The notes: generated by a model from the letters alone, not told the origin. 64,000 bases of DNA from an uncultured Bacteroidales bacterium (GCA_902776435.1 CACYQB010000017.1:1-64000), one strand, 5' to 3'; shown: positions 17,247 to 26,876, counted from the first letter of the stretch. Numbers and translations are program-made.

Positions 17247-18731
17247 ATGGATAGAGCGCTCATATTCGTGACGTTGGCCTTCGCGCTGGTGTTTTTCATC
17301 GCACGCGAAGGCAATCGCTTGACACGTGAGCGCCTGTTCGAAATCATCATTGCGATTTACACATTCTCGTGCTGCTTTGCACGCCTGTTCCTGCCGGTGC
17401 TCAAGGGAGATGCCGACTCGACAGGCTCCTTTGGCAACAGCCTCTCGATTTGGCCGTTCTATGCCATGGGGCTCTTGCTGATATGGATCGTTGCGCGCCA
17501 GAAACAGTGGCGCATCCGGCGGCCCAAACTATGGCTGTTTTTCCTCTTCTTGGGTTACGCGGGCTACACCCTGCTCAATCCCTACAACCTGGCGCGCCGC
17601 GAGACACTGGTCGAGGTGTTCTACTTGTTGTCGTTTGCCGTGTTCATGTACCTGTTCACCAACAGTTTCTCGGTCAAGAACGTGGTTCGTGGCATCTACA
17701 TGGGTCTAGCGGCAACGGTCATTTTACACTTCCTGCTGGCCATCTGTTACCCTGCCCTGGGCATGGAATCGGCCGTCAAGATCTTTGACAGCAAAGCGGC
17801 AACGCGCAACGAGGAGCGTATCGGTGCCGTGGGCACTATGGGCCACCCCAACGTATTAGGCACCTACGTGTCCTACTACTTCGGCTTCTTTGCGGCCTGC
17901 TTTGTCACGGCCTACAAGCGCCGTGAGAGTGCCCTGTTTGCCGCCATGGCCTTTATCGTAATTATCCTGAGCGCCAGCCGCAGCGCCCTGTTGGCATCGG
18001 TTGTCTCCCTGTTAGGCGTTGTAGTGTTCTATGTCTATCGCCGCTACAAGCTATTGAGTTTCCAGAGCATCTTGAAGGGTATCATCCCGCTGGGCATCCT
18101 CATTGCCTTGTTGCTCACAGGCCCGTTGAGCTTCATGTTCAGCGATATCGAGGACCTGGACGAGATGACGACCTCCCGCCTGATGCACTACTATTGCGGC
18201 TATGAGATTTTCCAGGACCATCCCGTCATCGGGGTGGGACTGAATTCCCACCTCGTTTATCTGGTGGAGAACAGTTCGGCGGTCATGTTTGAACAGGTGT
18301 TTGATGCCGCTGACATCTGGCAACCCGAAGAGTTTATGTTCTCCAACCCCATCCACAACATCTGGATTATCCTGATTGTGGAATTGGGTCTTTTAGGTTT
18401 CCTGCCCATACTGGCATTTATCATCTGGTATATCGCGACCTTCAAGCGACGAACGCGCCAGTCTCAGAACCGCTACTACAACATTCTGAACATCTCAGGG
18501 CTTGGTGTCATTTTCTGTTGGCTCACACAGGGTAACAGTGATTGGGCACCCCTCACACCACAAGTGCTCAGCCTGTCGCTCATGTTCCTCGCCCTGTCCC
18601 TTAACACCCACTATGCTGCCGAGGTGCATCCCGAATTTGAGACTGTCGAGGCATCCAGACGCCGCCTTGCCCAAGAAAGTCAGGAAGAAGCAGAAAGCGA
18701 AGAGGTACCCCTTAAGCCCCAACTCGCATGA
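17247..18731 (+). CDS. wzy: O-antigen ligase/polymerase family protein (Wzy-like)
   Basis: A 494-aa membrane protein with about ten or more transmembrane helices. A large loop with the Wzy_C/O-antigen-ligase signature covers about 290-400 (LMHYYCGYEIFQDHPVIGVGLNSH, then HNIWIILIVELGLLGFLP). It probably polymerises flipped repeat units in the periplasm; ligase activity is the alternative, but the neighbouring wzx/wza/wzc favour polymerase. The last 35 residues are charged and cytoplasmic. The stop overlaps the next ATG by 4 bp (ATGA), so the downstream glycosyltransferase is translationally coupled. Confidence 0.87.
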   Translation: MDRALIFVTLAFALVFFIAREGNRLTRERLFEIIIAIYTFSCCFARLFLPVLKGDADSTGSFGNSLSIWPFYAMGLLLIWIVARQKQWRIRRPKLWLFFLFLGYAGYTLLNPYNLARRETLVEVFYLLSFAVFMYLFTNSFSVKNVVRGIYMGLAATVILHFLLAICYPALGMESAVKIFDSKAATRNEERIGAVGTMGHPNVLGTYVSYYFGFFAACFVTAYKRRESALFAAMAFIVIILSASRSALLASVVSLLGVVVFYVYRRYKLLSFQSILKGIIPLGILIALLLTGPLSFMFSDIEDLDEMTTSRLMHYYCGYEIFQDHPVIGVGLNSHLVYLVENSSAVMFEQVFDAADIWQPEEFMFSNPIHNIWIILIVELGLLGFLPILAFIIWYIATFKRRTRQSQNRYYNILNISGLGVIFCWLTQGNSDWAPLTPQVLSLSLMFLALSLNTHYAAEVHPEFETVEASRRRLAQESQEEAESEEVPLKPQLA

Positions 18732-19849
18732 GACAAGAATGGCAGCATATATTGTTTCTCGCCACTGAGTATGCGGCAGGTATGAGGCCCTATGCCAACG
18801 CCATCATCCACACCCTGTGGCAACCTGGCGACCATGTTCTGATCGTTGCCAAGGATGATCGCGTCAAGCACGACTTTGACGACCTGCCCACCGATGCCGT
18901 CACTTGGATTGATTATCCGACCTCAAAACTCAACAAATTGGTTTACCGGTTCAAACCAACTCGTCTGGTTCAGGAAATTGAGCGTCTCGTAACCGACCAC
19001 GAGCTCCAACTCATCTATTGCCTCACTGGGGAACTCGTCCTGTCAAGGACAGTCAAGCGTCTGCAACGCTTAGCCCGACTGCTCTATACTGTGCACGATG
19101 CAGTGGGGCATGACTCCAAGTTTGAGAGTTGGGCATCATGGCTCAAGCACAGAATCCTTGTTCAAGGTCCTCAACAAAGTATCATTAGGCGCACGCAGTG
19201 CCAAATCACCAACAGCAAGGAGCAGTTGCGGCAGATCAAGGAGCGGTATCCTTATCACAAAGTCTATTACGCCCCATTTCCCTCTCTCGTGCCCGATGAC
19301 ATAGCCAACGGCAACGCGTCATCACCCGAACTGAAGGACGTGAACGGAGAGTACATCCTATTCTTTGGAAACGTGCAATTATACAAAGGGGTTCATGTGC
19401 TCTACGAAGCCTATCTCTCCCACTCCGAGCTTCAAAATATGCCCCTGGTTATCGCTGGGGCTGGCTACATCTATTTCAAGCGGCAGAAAAAGGATAATGG
19501 CAATATCATCTTTATTAACCGCTTCATTGATGACAGCGAGGTCAAAGACCTCTTTTCGCGTGCCGCTGTTGTCGTTTACCCCTACATCTCGGCCACCCAG
19601 AGCGGCGTGACCAGTATCGCCAGCTACTTCGGCAAACCGATGGTGCTGAGCGACCTGCCCTTCTTCAAGCAAACCTGTGAAGGCTACCAGGGCATCGAGT
19701 TCTTCCCCACTGGTGACAGTGAGGCACTCGCGACCGCGATTCAGCGCTCACTGCAAGCACCCCAAGCCAGCACCCGCCCCCTCTACGACAGCCAGTACGC
19801 CACCGAAGCCCTCCGCACCTCCCTCACCACCATTATCAAACAACTATAA
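18728..19849 (+). CDS. Glycosyltransferase, GT-B fold (GT4-like)
   Basis: A 373-aa cytosolic enzyme. The N-terminal Rossmann half lacks a signal peptide; the C-terminal GT1/GT4 domain (about 205-370) has ILFFGNVQLYKGVHVLYEAY and PYISATQSGVTSIASYFGKPMV. The donor-binding region uses Q-SGV where many GT4 enzymes have the E-x7-E motif, a known variant. Donor and acceptor cannot be told from sequence. The start overlaps the polymerase stop by 4 bp. Confidence 0.85.
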   Translation: MRQEWQHILFLATEYAAGMRPYANAIIHTLWQPGDHVLIVAKDDRVKHDFDDLPTDAVTWIDYPTSKLNKLVYRFKPTRLVQEIERLVTDHELQLIYCLTGELVLSRTVKRLQRLARLLYTVHDAVGHDSKFESWASWLKHRILVQGPQQSIIRRTQCQITNSKEQLRQIKERYPYHKVYYAPFPSLVPDDIANGNASSPELKDVNGEYILFFGNVQLYKGVHVLYEAYLSHSELQNMPLVIAGAGYIYFKRQKKDNGNIIFINRFIDDSEVKDLFSRAAVVVYPYISATQSGVTSIASYFGKPMVLSDLPFFKQTCEGYQGIEFFPTGDSEALATAIQRSLQAPQASTRPLYDSQYATEALRTSLTTIIKQL

Positions 19850-20089
19850 CAACAATCTGAACAACATAAACAACATTGATAGGGGCACTTCATAATAAGC
19901 CTCTAGGTTTTCAATCGGCCTAACGGCCGAGAAATTTAACAAAATTATAAATAAAATTAAAATAAAAATTTATTTTGTTTCATTTTGATACAAATTTTCG
20001 TTTAATTTCTCCGTGCGCAGCACGGACATAATAACAAGCTAGAGTTAAGACACAACCTCCCATTGATGCCTCTTTAATAGGTGACAAGA
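19850..20089. other. AT-rich intergenic region
   Basis: No gene seen. It holds a small hairpin TCGGCC-taac-GGCCGA (19915-19930), then about 80 bp of A/T-only-like sequence, and a short CCGTG/CACGG stem (20011-20025). It separates the wzx-wzc-wzy unit from an independently promoted beta-helix gene. Confidence 0.5.
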
Positions 20090-20121
20090 TTTGTGGGATT
20101 GGGAAATAAACATTATCTTTG
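20090..20121 (+). promoter_or_regulatory. Promoter of the beta-helix gene
   Basis: -33 TTTG (20090-20093), 20-nt spacer, -7 TATCTTTG (20114-20121): a consensus Bacteroidetes promoter. The transcript starts about 30 nt before the coding start and includes AAAGGAGG at 20146-20152. Confidence 0.85.
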
Positions 20122-20159
20122 CGTTTCAGTCTAATGGATTAAACAAAGGAGGAATGGCT

Positions 20160-21845
20160 ATGAAACAGTTATTGAAATACAGTGGTCTTGTCGTTCTCAT
20201 GTGCTTGACGGCACTTATGGGACAAGCCCGTACTCGCACCATTCACGCCGATGACGTGAAGAAGGATCTGACGCAGTATCTGCGTCAAGTGGGCGAAACT
20301 TGCAATAGAAACGACTCTGTTGTACTTATCTTTGGCTCGGGCAGTTATACCATCGATGGCTCTATCGTCTTCAAGAGCCACCTGACTATCAAGGGCGAAG
20401 GTGCACAGCGTTCAACAGTTATCTTTGACAAGGGCAACGATAGGCCTGGTTTTAAGGCCTTTACCGCTGATTGCTTCATCGACGTGTTTGGCACGCCGGC
20501 CCAACAATTATCGTTAAGTATTAGCGATATCTCGTTCCGTGTAAAGGAACATAAGGGCATCTGGTGGGATGAGAAGAGCAATTACCTGTTTAAAATCCGC
20601 CACTGCAACAGCGTGAACATCCATCATATAAAAAGCTACAACTACAACGCCAGTCTCACCAACTTTGACTTGCAGGTGTGCTCCAATGTCAACATCACCG
20701 ACTGCGACATCACCAACTACAACAACAGCCACAATGGCGGTTGCCTGTGGTTGCGAGGCGAGATGCATAACGTCAACATCAAGCGCAATAAGATTGTCAA
20801 ATACGGTAAAGACGAGGCCGTAGCCATTTTTGATCGACTGGTGGACCATTCCAAGAAATACATTCGCGGCAAGGTCAATCGTACCGACATTTTTATTGAG
20901 GACAACGAGTTCTACTATGGATGGGATGAGAAAGACAAGAAAAAAGAGCCATTGTGTGATATGATCGTCTCCCTTTTCACTGACCATCGTGCAAGCGAAG
21001 ACCGTTGCATGACCAGCAATTTCCACCTGCGCGGCAACACGTTCCACATCAACGACATCTGCACCCGCTGCATCTACGTCGGCTTTGATCCTGCTGATGA
21101 CCATCGCGATATCTATATAGAGAACAACGAGATCATCCACAGTCCACTGAGCAGTAACGACCCCTTTTATTACAGTGATATTGAAATCCATGACCAGAGT
21201 GCGTCAACCGATGTCATCCATATCAACGGCAACAGTCTGAAAAACGACAACGCCATCGTGAACAAATTTGGCACAACGGGATTTGCCTTCATTGTCATGC
21301 GAGGCGGACAAGTGAGCATGGCAGATAACAGAGTGGTTAACAACGTGACCAGGAATCCCCAAACGGGTAAGCCTTATGGCATCGAACTCGTGTGGTGCAA
21401 ATCCGACGCCAACTCCATAGTTTCAATGACAGGCAACGTGTGCAAGGGTTTGGACTGTGTTGCTCACTTCGGTGCATGGGAATTTGCCGACGCATTTTCT
21501 CTTCATGCCAGCAACAACTACTTTGCCGGCAACACGAGAATTCTCTGTGAAACCGTCAGGAAACTGGACTTGGACTTCAAGGGGAACACGTTCAGCAGCC
21601 AAGTTGATGAGTTCTTCCTGGATGGTTTTGCCCAAAATGGGACCGTCATGTTCAAGAATAATGATGTCACCGTAAACACAGGAAACGGGCAATTCATGAC
21701 CCGCAAGCAGAAATCACAAAACCGCATTGACAAATTGGAAATCAAGAATAATGTCTTCAAGGGCGTCAAAAGCGAGAGCGACATGCTCAAGAACGCCACT
21801 AATGTCAGGAAACGGAAAATCAGCAACAACAGCATCTCAAGGTAA
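20160..21845 (+). CDS. Secreted right-handed beta-helix protein
   Basis: A 561-aa protein with signal peptide MKQLLKYSGLVVLMCLTALMGQA. The body shows pectate-lyase-like parallel beta-helix rungs: repeated NxxN/hydrophobic units such as VNIHHIKSYNYNASLTN, VNITDCDITNYNNS and IFIEDNEFYYGWDEK. It could be a polysaccharide lyase or hydrolase or a structural carbohydrate-binding helix; I see no diagnostic catalytic set. Start: AAAGGAGG lies 7 nt before the ATG at 20160 but only 1 nt before the ATG at 20154, so 20160 is used. It sits inside the polysaccharide locus, 23 bp before a glycosyltransferase, so it may trim or modify the exported polymer. Confidence 0.75.
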   Translation: MKQLLKYSGLVVLMCLTALMGQARTRTIHADDVKKDLTQYLRQVGETCNRNDSVVLIFGSGSYTIDGSIVFKSHLTIKGEGAQRSTVIFDKGNDRPGFKAFTADCFIDVFGTPAQQLSLSISDISFRVKEHKGIWWDEKSNYLFKIRHCNSVNIHHIKSYNYNASLTNFDLQVCSNVNITDCDITNYNNSHNGGCLWLRGEMHNVNIKRNKIVKYGKDEAVAIFDRLVDHSKKYIRGKVNRTDIFIEDNEFYYGWDEKDKKKEPLCDMIVSLFTDHRASEDRCMTSNFHLRGNTFHINDICTRCIYVGFDPADDHRDIYIENNEIIHSPLSSNDPFYYSDIEIHDQSASTDVIHINGNSLKNDNAIVNKFGTTGFAFIVMRGGQVSMADNRVVNNVTRNPQTGKPYGIELVWCKSDANSIVSMTGNVCKGLDCVAHFGAWEFADAFSLHASNNYFAGNTRILCETVRKLDLDFKGNTFSSQVDEFFLDGFAQNGTVMFKNNDVTVNTGNGQFMTRKQKSQNRIDKLEIKNNVFKGVKSESDMLKNATNVRKRKISNNSISR

Positions 21846-21868
21846 CATCTTGACCAGCTACTTTTAGC

Positions 21869-22987
21869 ATGAAGATACTGATCATCAACTGCATTCTCTC
21901 GACAGCCGAGCATGGCATCATCAAGCGCAAGGAGTCCATCAGCGATTGCATGATCAGTAACTTTGCGCGCGGTTTCATCGAGTTGGGACACCAGGTGACG
22001 CTACTGGCGTCTGTCGAGTTCATGCCCACCGGCAAAGACGAGCAGTTGCCGTTTGAGGTCATCTATTTCCCTTCACGGCTGCCCCAGGTGTTCAAGCCCT
22101 CGCTGCTGCCGTGGCCTCGCGGGATGCGCCAGTGGCTCAAGCAGCATGCGGGAGGTTATGACCTGGTTATCACCAGCGAAGCCTTTCAGATTCCTTCACT
22201 CATCGCCTCGCGGGTGTGCCCCTCGCGCCTGATCATCTGGCAGGAGATGGATCGTCACCAGCGGCTCTTGTTCAAGTTGCCATCCAAGTTATGGCATAAC
22301 ACAATAGTGCCACTATTCATGCGTCATGTGACAGTGGTGCCTCGCAGTCAGCCAGCCAAGCACTTTATAAGCCAGTACAGTACCAACTTGAGCGACGTCA
22401 TTGTGGACCACGGAACCGATGCCCATACCCTCTACCCCAGCGACGAACACGATAACGCTTTTATTGTGGTATCACAATTGGTTGAGCGCAAGCGCGTTGA
22501 CCGGATCATAACTAAATTTGCTAAACTTGTCGGCAATGATTCCTATCGTCATTACCGCTTGGACATCATCGGTGACGGAGACCAGCGACAGGAACTGGAA
22601 CGTTTAGTGGCCACATTAGGCATTGGGGACAAGGTCGTTTTCCATGGCTTCTTGCCCCATGAGCAACTAGCGTCCCCACTGAGGCGTTCACTTGCCCTGC
22701 TCGTGGACACCAGTAACGACCTCAACATGGTCACCATTGCCGAGTCCATCACCAGCGGCACACCTGTGGTAACTAACACAAAACCTTCCACCGCTTCATT
22801 TATCGCTGCCAACGGGCTAGGTGTCGTGCGTGACGACTGGGACGAGAACGACCTGATTGAAGTCATCAATAATTATGACAAGATGCATAAGGCTTGTGTC
22901 AGGGAAGGCAAAGAACTAACTAACGTAGCCTGTGCCCGCAAGATGATCTCGATTAACCCGCCTCTTGTAAAGCAGAAAATGCACTAA
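21869..22987 (+). CDS. Glycosyltransferase family 4 (GT1-like domain)
   Basis: A 372-aa cytosolic GT-B enzyme. The N-terminal acceptor half contains SDCMISNFARGFIELGHQVTLLAS. The C-terminal donor half runs FIVVSQLVERKRVDRIITKF, LDIIGDGDQRQELERLV, VVFHGFLPHEQL and a DTSNDLNMVTIAESITSGTPVV segment, the place of the E-x7-E motif (only the second Glu is kept). It follows the beta-helix gene by 23 bp and is probably co-transcribed. Confidence 0.85.
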   Translation: MKILIINCILSTAEHGIIKRKESISDCMISNFARGFIELGHQVTLLASVEFMPTGKDEQLPFEVIYFPSRLPQVFKPSLLPWPRGMRQWLKQHAGGYDLVITSEAFQIPSLIASRVCPSRLIIWQEMDRHQRLLFKLPSKLWHNTIVPLFMRHVTVVPRSQPAKHFISQYSTNLSDVIVDHGTDAHTLYPSDEHDNAFIVVSQLVERKRVDRIITKFAKLVGNDSYRHYRLDIIGDGDQRQELERLVATLGIGDKVVFHGFLPHEQLASPLRRSLALLVDTSNDLNMVTIAESITSGTPVVTNTKPSTASFIAANGLGVVRDDWDENDLIEVINNYDKMHKACVREGKELTNVACARKMISINPPLVKQKMH

Positions 22988-23017
22988 GTAATTTAGATTC
23001 ATTTTCCCGAATATTGT

Positions 23018-23051
23018 GTGATTATTGGTGCAATAAACACATGCTAATCAC
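23018..23051 (+). terminator. Probable terminator after the GT4 gene
   Basis: Stem GTGATTA/TAATCAC with a 20-nt loop followed by GTTTTTATT. Confidence 0.5.
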
Positions 23052-23083
23052 GTTTTTATTATGTCTAACCTTAAATAACCCAA

Positions 23084-24592
23084 ATGATGAAAATACGACT
23101 GATCATATTTCTCATGGCCATTATGCTATCTAGCATTACGATGAGTGGTCAGGGCGGTTTGCGTCCGCGTGGGGATGTGAATTGCGATTGGGAAGTGACC
23201 ATCGCCGATGTCAATATATTGCTGGACTCGGTGATGAGTGGAGCAAAGTATCACAGCTATTACACCTATGCCCTTGACGTCAACGGCGACAGGGAAATCA
23301 CCATCGCCGACATCAACCTGCTCATCGATGCCATATTGAGTGGCGAACTGCCTCCCATGCCTTCTTACTCGGGCACCCTACCCGTCCTCTTTATCAACAC
23401 CGAGGGTCATCGCGACATAGTCAGCAAGGAGGACTACCTTCATGCCGACTGGTGGCTCGACAACATGGGCAATGACGAGTATGAGTCCATCGGATCTCCC
23501 GAATACCCTTTAGGTATGAAAATCAGAGGACGCGGCAATTATACCTGGACAAACCACGAAAAAAAGCCTTTCAGGCTCAAGTTAGATTATCCTCTCTCCA
23601 TACTGGGAATGCCGTCAAGCCATCATTGGGTGTTACTCAGCGGAGCTGATTACTGGATTGGGCAAATCAATGACATGCTGCCATTTGAAATCGGGCGCCA
23701 GATGGGTATGGCTTGGAATCCGCGCCAAGTGCCTATCGAGGTAGTACTTAACGGGCAATACATCGGATTGTATCACTTGACTGAGAAGATTCACGTCGAT
23801 GTAAACCGCGTAAATATTGTCAAGCAGAAAGACAATGAAACCGATTCCACCCTAGTAACGGGCGGTTGGCTTATGGAAATTGACAACTATTATGAACCTA
23901 ATCAGATTGCGTTTACCGAGGGCAACGGTTGGCCTTTCTGGGCCACACCTCATTCTCCCGAAGAATTGAGCAGCGTGCAACGGGCCTATATAACAGATTT
24001 CCTCATGCAAGCCGACAGCGCTATCTATTGTGAGGACAAAAGCAATATGGAGTGGGAGCATTACGTTGACATTGACTCGCTGGCCGTCTTCTATATCATT
24101 CAGGAAATCATGGACAATGCTGAGGGCTTTCATGGCAGTTGCTATTTCCACAAACACCGAGGGGATAGCACTAAACTGATATTTGGCCCGCTTTGGGACT
24201 TCGGCAGTGCCTTTTCACGCTACACGGACACCTATGAATTCAATCATTTCATCTATGACAATGCCTCCTCAAACCTCCATTTGCGCTGGATTGCCGAAAT
24301 TGCCAAGTACCCAAGATTCCAACTATGCGTGCGTCAACATTGGCAGCGATTCTATCATGACATATATCCCCAATTAGACCAATTACTGGATGAGTATGGT
24401 GACAGAATCGAGGCAGCCTGCGACTGTGACTACAAACGCTGGCCCAAATCGGAATGCAACAATATCAAGAACAGAATCAATTTTACCCGCAATAACTGTC
24501 TGAACAAAAAAATCGCTTGGCTGCAATCCCAGTGGGGCTGGCCCGTTCCTGTTGACCCTGAAGGTCCACAGAGCAAGGATATCAATGAATAA
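23084..24592 (+). CDS. Dockerin-CotH kinase family secreted protein
   Basis: A 502-aa protein with a signal peptide (IIFLMAIMLSSITMSGQ), then an N-terminal type I dockerin at about 28-85. Its two Ca-binding loops are DVNCDWEVTIADVN and DVNGDREITIADIN, each followed by a helix xLLDxxxSG. A CotH domain fills the rest (about 97-490): VLFINTEGHRDIV, MKIRGRGNYTW, KKPFRLKL, YIGLYHLTEKIHVDVNRVNI and GPLWDFGSAFSR. CotH proteins are atypical secreted kinases in spore coats and are also recurrent dockerin-linked modules in cellulosomes. It stands at the end of the rightward polysaccharide run, facing a leftward glycosyltransferase 26 bp away. No T9SS sorting domain is visible, so surface attachment would rely on the dockerin. 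Confidence 0.85.
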   Translation: MMKIRLIIFLMAIMLSSITMSGQGGLRPRGDVNCDWEVTIADVNILLDSVMSGAKYHSYYTYALDVNGDREITIADINLLIDAILSGELPPMPSYSGTLPVLFINTEGHRDIVSKEDYLHADWWLDNMGNDEYESIGSPEYPLGMKIRGRGNYTWTNHEKKPFRLKLDYPLSILGMPSSHHWVLLSGADYWIGQINDMLPFEIGRQMGMAWNPRQVPIEVVLNGQYIGLYHLTEKIHVDVNRVNIVKQKDNETDSTLVTGGWLMEIDNYYEPNQIAFTEGNGWPFWATPHSPEELSSVQRAYITDFLMQADSAIYCEDKSNMEWEHYVDIDSLAVFYIIQEIMDNAEGFHGSCYFHKHRGDSTKLIFGPLWDFGSAFSRYTDTYEFNHFIYDNASSNLHLRWIAEIAKYPRFQLCVRQHWQRFYHDIYPQLDQLLDEYGDRIEAACDCDYKRWPKSECNNIKNRINFTRNNCLNKKIAWLQSQWGWPVPVDPEGPQSKDINE

Positions 24593-24618
24593 AAACCAAA
24601 GGGGGAAGTCACAACGCC

Positions 24619-25692
24619 TTAGCGTATCGCCAAATCGTACTGTTGCTGAACTTGGCTTGCAATGGATTGCCAGTTGTAGTGCTGCAGGTCATAGTGTTGG
24701 GGCTCGTTAGGGGTATTGAGCAGACGAGTGATAGCGGCGCACAGGGAATCGACGTCCCTAACGGTGAAGTAGTCTTGCTCGGGCAAATCAACCTGACGGG
24801 TGCCGGGGATATCGCTGCACAGGATGGGCAAGCCGTAGGCCATGGCTTCGAGCAAGACCATCGGGAAACCCTCGTTGACCGACGGCAGGACAAAGGCACG
24901 GGCGTGGCTATAGAGTTGGCGCAAGTCCTCGCCACTGGTGAATCCCGTGAAAATGACTTTCTTATTCACATCCAATCGTTCCAACGACTGACGATAAGCG
25001 CTGTCGTGGTCGCTGGCACCAGCAATGAGCAATTGGTTGACCTGCGGCAGACGATTGGCCGCCTCGACAAGGTATTCCAAGCCCTTCTCGGGCGTGAGAC
25101 GACCCACAGCGAGCAGATAGCCGCCTGAGGTGATGCCGTGCTTGTCGAGAAACGAAGTCGAATTGCTGCGGGTTACGGGATCGATGCCATTGGGGATAAA
25201 AACGCTCTTCTCGAGGGCTCCGCATTTCTCCATCTGATACTTGTTGACAAAGATGACGCGATTGCTGGAGCGGAGCGAAATTTTCTCACACTGGCGCAAC
25301 AGCCAACGGGCGGGCGCGCTCCACTTGCTGTGCTCATAGTTGGGGCTGTGGTAGGTCAGCACCACGGGCAGTCCCATCAAGCGAATGAGCGGGGCAAACA
25401 TGCCGGGCCCGATGTTGTGGATGTGGACCACATCGGGACGGTGAAACATGATATGCAATACACTTAACAAGGTATGCCAAACAGCCTCAAAGCCCTTGAT
25501 ACGTGTTGAGGGCAGGTCGATGTACTCGATGTTGGGGAAAGTTTGGGCAGACTGTTCAGTCAAGTAGGCGCGACGACGATAGAGACGCACACGGACATCC
25601 TGCATGTGGGTATAGAGGTGACAGCTGTGAGCCTCGACACCGCCCTGAATGCCAGGGAAACCGCGCGTGCCGATGACCGCTATCGTTCTCAT
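24619..25692 (-). CDS. Glycosyltransferase family 4, DUF1972-type
   Basis: A 357-aa cytosolic GT-B enzyme. The N-terminal IAVIGTRGFPGIQGGVEAH is the DUF1972/rhamnosyltransferase-like signature, followed by DVVHIHNIGPG and VLTYHSPNYEH. The donor domain has LLAVGRLTPEKGLEYLVEAA and PSVNEGFPMVLLEAMAYGLPI with a complete E-x7-E motif. Likely a rhamnosyl- or related transferase; the donor is not certain. It is last in a leftward group with the radical SAM gene and another GT4. Confidence 0.9.
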   Translation of the reverse strand: MRTIAVIGTRGFPGIQGGVEAHSCHLYTHMQDVRVRLYRRRAYLTEQSAQTFPNIEYIDLPSTRIKGFEAVWHTLLSVLHIMFHRPDVVHIHNIGPGMFAPLIRLMGLPVVLTYHSPNYEHSKWSAPARWLLRQCEKISLRSSNRVIFVNKYQMEKCGALEKSVFIPNGIDPVTRSNSTSFLDKHGITSGGYLLAVGRLTPEKGLEYLVEAANRLPQVNQLLIAGASDHDSAYRQSLERLDVNKKVIFTGFTSGEDLRQLYSHARAFVLPSVNEGFPMVLLEAMAYGLPILCSDIPGTRQVDLPEQDYFTVRDVDSLCAAITRLLNTPNEPQHYDLQHYNWQSIASQVQQQYDLAIR

Positions 25693-25693
25693 G

Positions 25694-25781
25694 AGTTTTT
25701 AGTTGAGAGTTGAGAGTTTTAAGTTGTAAGTTTTAAGTAATAATACTAACGCCTAATGCCTAAAACCTAATACCTAAAGCT
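25694..25781. repeat. Short degenerate intergenic repeats
   Basis: A run of GAGTTTT/GTTGAGA-type words followed by GCCTAATGCCTAAAACCTAATACCTAAAG-like heptamers (consensus CCTAAWR; TTTAGG on the other strand). The same TTTAGGC heptamer recurs at 28086-28120. Confidence 0.6.
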
Positions 25782-26789
25782 TTAGTCCCAGCAGAGGTCT
25801 TGACCCTTGCGGATGCGCCACTTGTTCTTGAGGATCCACATGATGGGCACCCATGGACGGCGCACCATGTCGTGACGCTCGGTGACGATGAAGGTGCAGT
25901 TGCGCTTACAGTTGCGAACTTTCTCCATAGCCTCACGAGCCTTGTCGCTGGCCAGGATGTTCTCGAGCGTGTCCTCCTTGATATTACCTAATTTCCACTC
26001 CTCACCACTGCCGTTACACGGGGTGACGTTGCCCCAGGGATCGATGAAGAAGAAGTCGCTGAGCGCGCCGCAAGGCGGACGATACTCGTCGGTATCACCA
26101 CGCAGGCGACGGTGGATGGAGCGGTTGAAGTAGGCACGGCCGTAGTCCTTGAGGCGATCCTTGAGGTGGCGGCGCTTGCTGGTGAGCAGGGCCTTAACAA
26201 ACTTCTCGTGCTGCTCAAGGGCTTTCTCGCTCTCAATCTGGTTGTCCTCCTTGTGGAAATACCATGAGTTGTGCACCGCGCTGTTGCCCAACTCCACGTC
26301 GAGTGCCACGCACAGGTCGTAGAGATAGAGCAAATCCTCGTAATTGTCGGGCGAAATGACCACCGAGAAGCCAATGTTCTTGCACTTGGTCTTCTTCAGT
26401 TCCAGCATGGTACGCAGGGCGTGGTCAAATCCGTCCTTGATGCCGCGCTTGGCGTCGTTGATCTTGGGCAGACCTTCGACACTTACACGGATAAGGATAT
26501 TGGGATATTTGTTGGCAAGTTCAACGATTTTGGCAGTATTGTAACCGTTGGTGCTCAACTCTAAAAGACGTGATTTCGGGTATAGGATTTCAAAAATCTT
26601 ATCGATGTCACGACGCAATGTGGGCTCACCACCCGTGATGTTGATGCGCAACCCCGCAGGCAGTTTCTCATAAAAGGAGGCGTCTATTTCTTCGTTAGGG
26701 TTAGTCTGAAACTTCCAGATATTGCACATGTTACACTGTGCATTGCACCTGAAAGTAGTGATCAAACTGCCCTGAATCACATTCTTCAT
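25782..26789 (-). CDS. Radical SAM/SPASM-like protein
   Basis: A 335-aa cytosolic enzyme with the radical SAM 4Fe-4S motif C15-x3-C19-x2-C22 (RCNAQCNMC), the glycine motif NITGGEPTLRRD, and a C-terminal Cys-rich region (YRPPCGAL, NVTPCNGSGEEWKLGNI, CKRNCTF) typical of SPASM/twitch domains. The ATG at 26789 is preferred over a TTG four codons upstream. Its place between two glycosyltransferases suggests a sugar or lipid modification in the polysaccharide pathway, but the substrate cannot be read from sequence. The last residues (GQDLCWD) hold one more Cys. Confidence 0.85.
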   Translation of the reverse strand: MKNVIQGSLITTFRCNAQCNMCNIWKFQTNPNEEIDASFYEKLPAGLRINITGGEPTLRRDIDKIFEILYPKSRLLELSTNGYNTAKIVELANKYPNILIRVSVEGLPKINDAKRGIKDGFDHALRTMLELKKTKCKNIGFSVVISPDNYEDLLYLYDLCVALDVELGNSAVHNSWYFHKEDNQIESEKALEQHEKFVKALLTSKRRHLKDRLKDYGRAYFNRSIHRRLRGDTDEYRPPCGALSDFFFIDPWGNVTPCNGSGEEWKLGNIKEDTLENILASDKAREAMEKVRNCKRNCTFIVTERHDMVRRPWVPIMWILKNKWRIRKGQDLCWD

Positions 26790-26846
26790 CGCTATCGTCA
26801 ATAAGCTTTTACACTTATTTAACTATTATAGTCGCAAAATATTGTG

Positions 26847-26854
26847 CAAAGTTA
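26847..26854 (-). promoter_or_regulatory. -7 box for the radical SAM-GT4 unit
   Basis: TAACTTTG about 58 bp upstream of the radical SAM start codon; the -33 TTTG is poorly conserved or too far away (23 bp). Confidence 0.5.
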
Positions 26855-26876
26855 ATAAAAAAACATAAATAGGATA

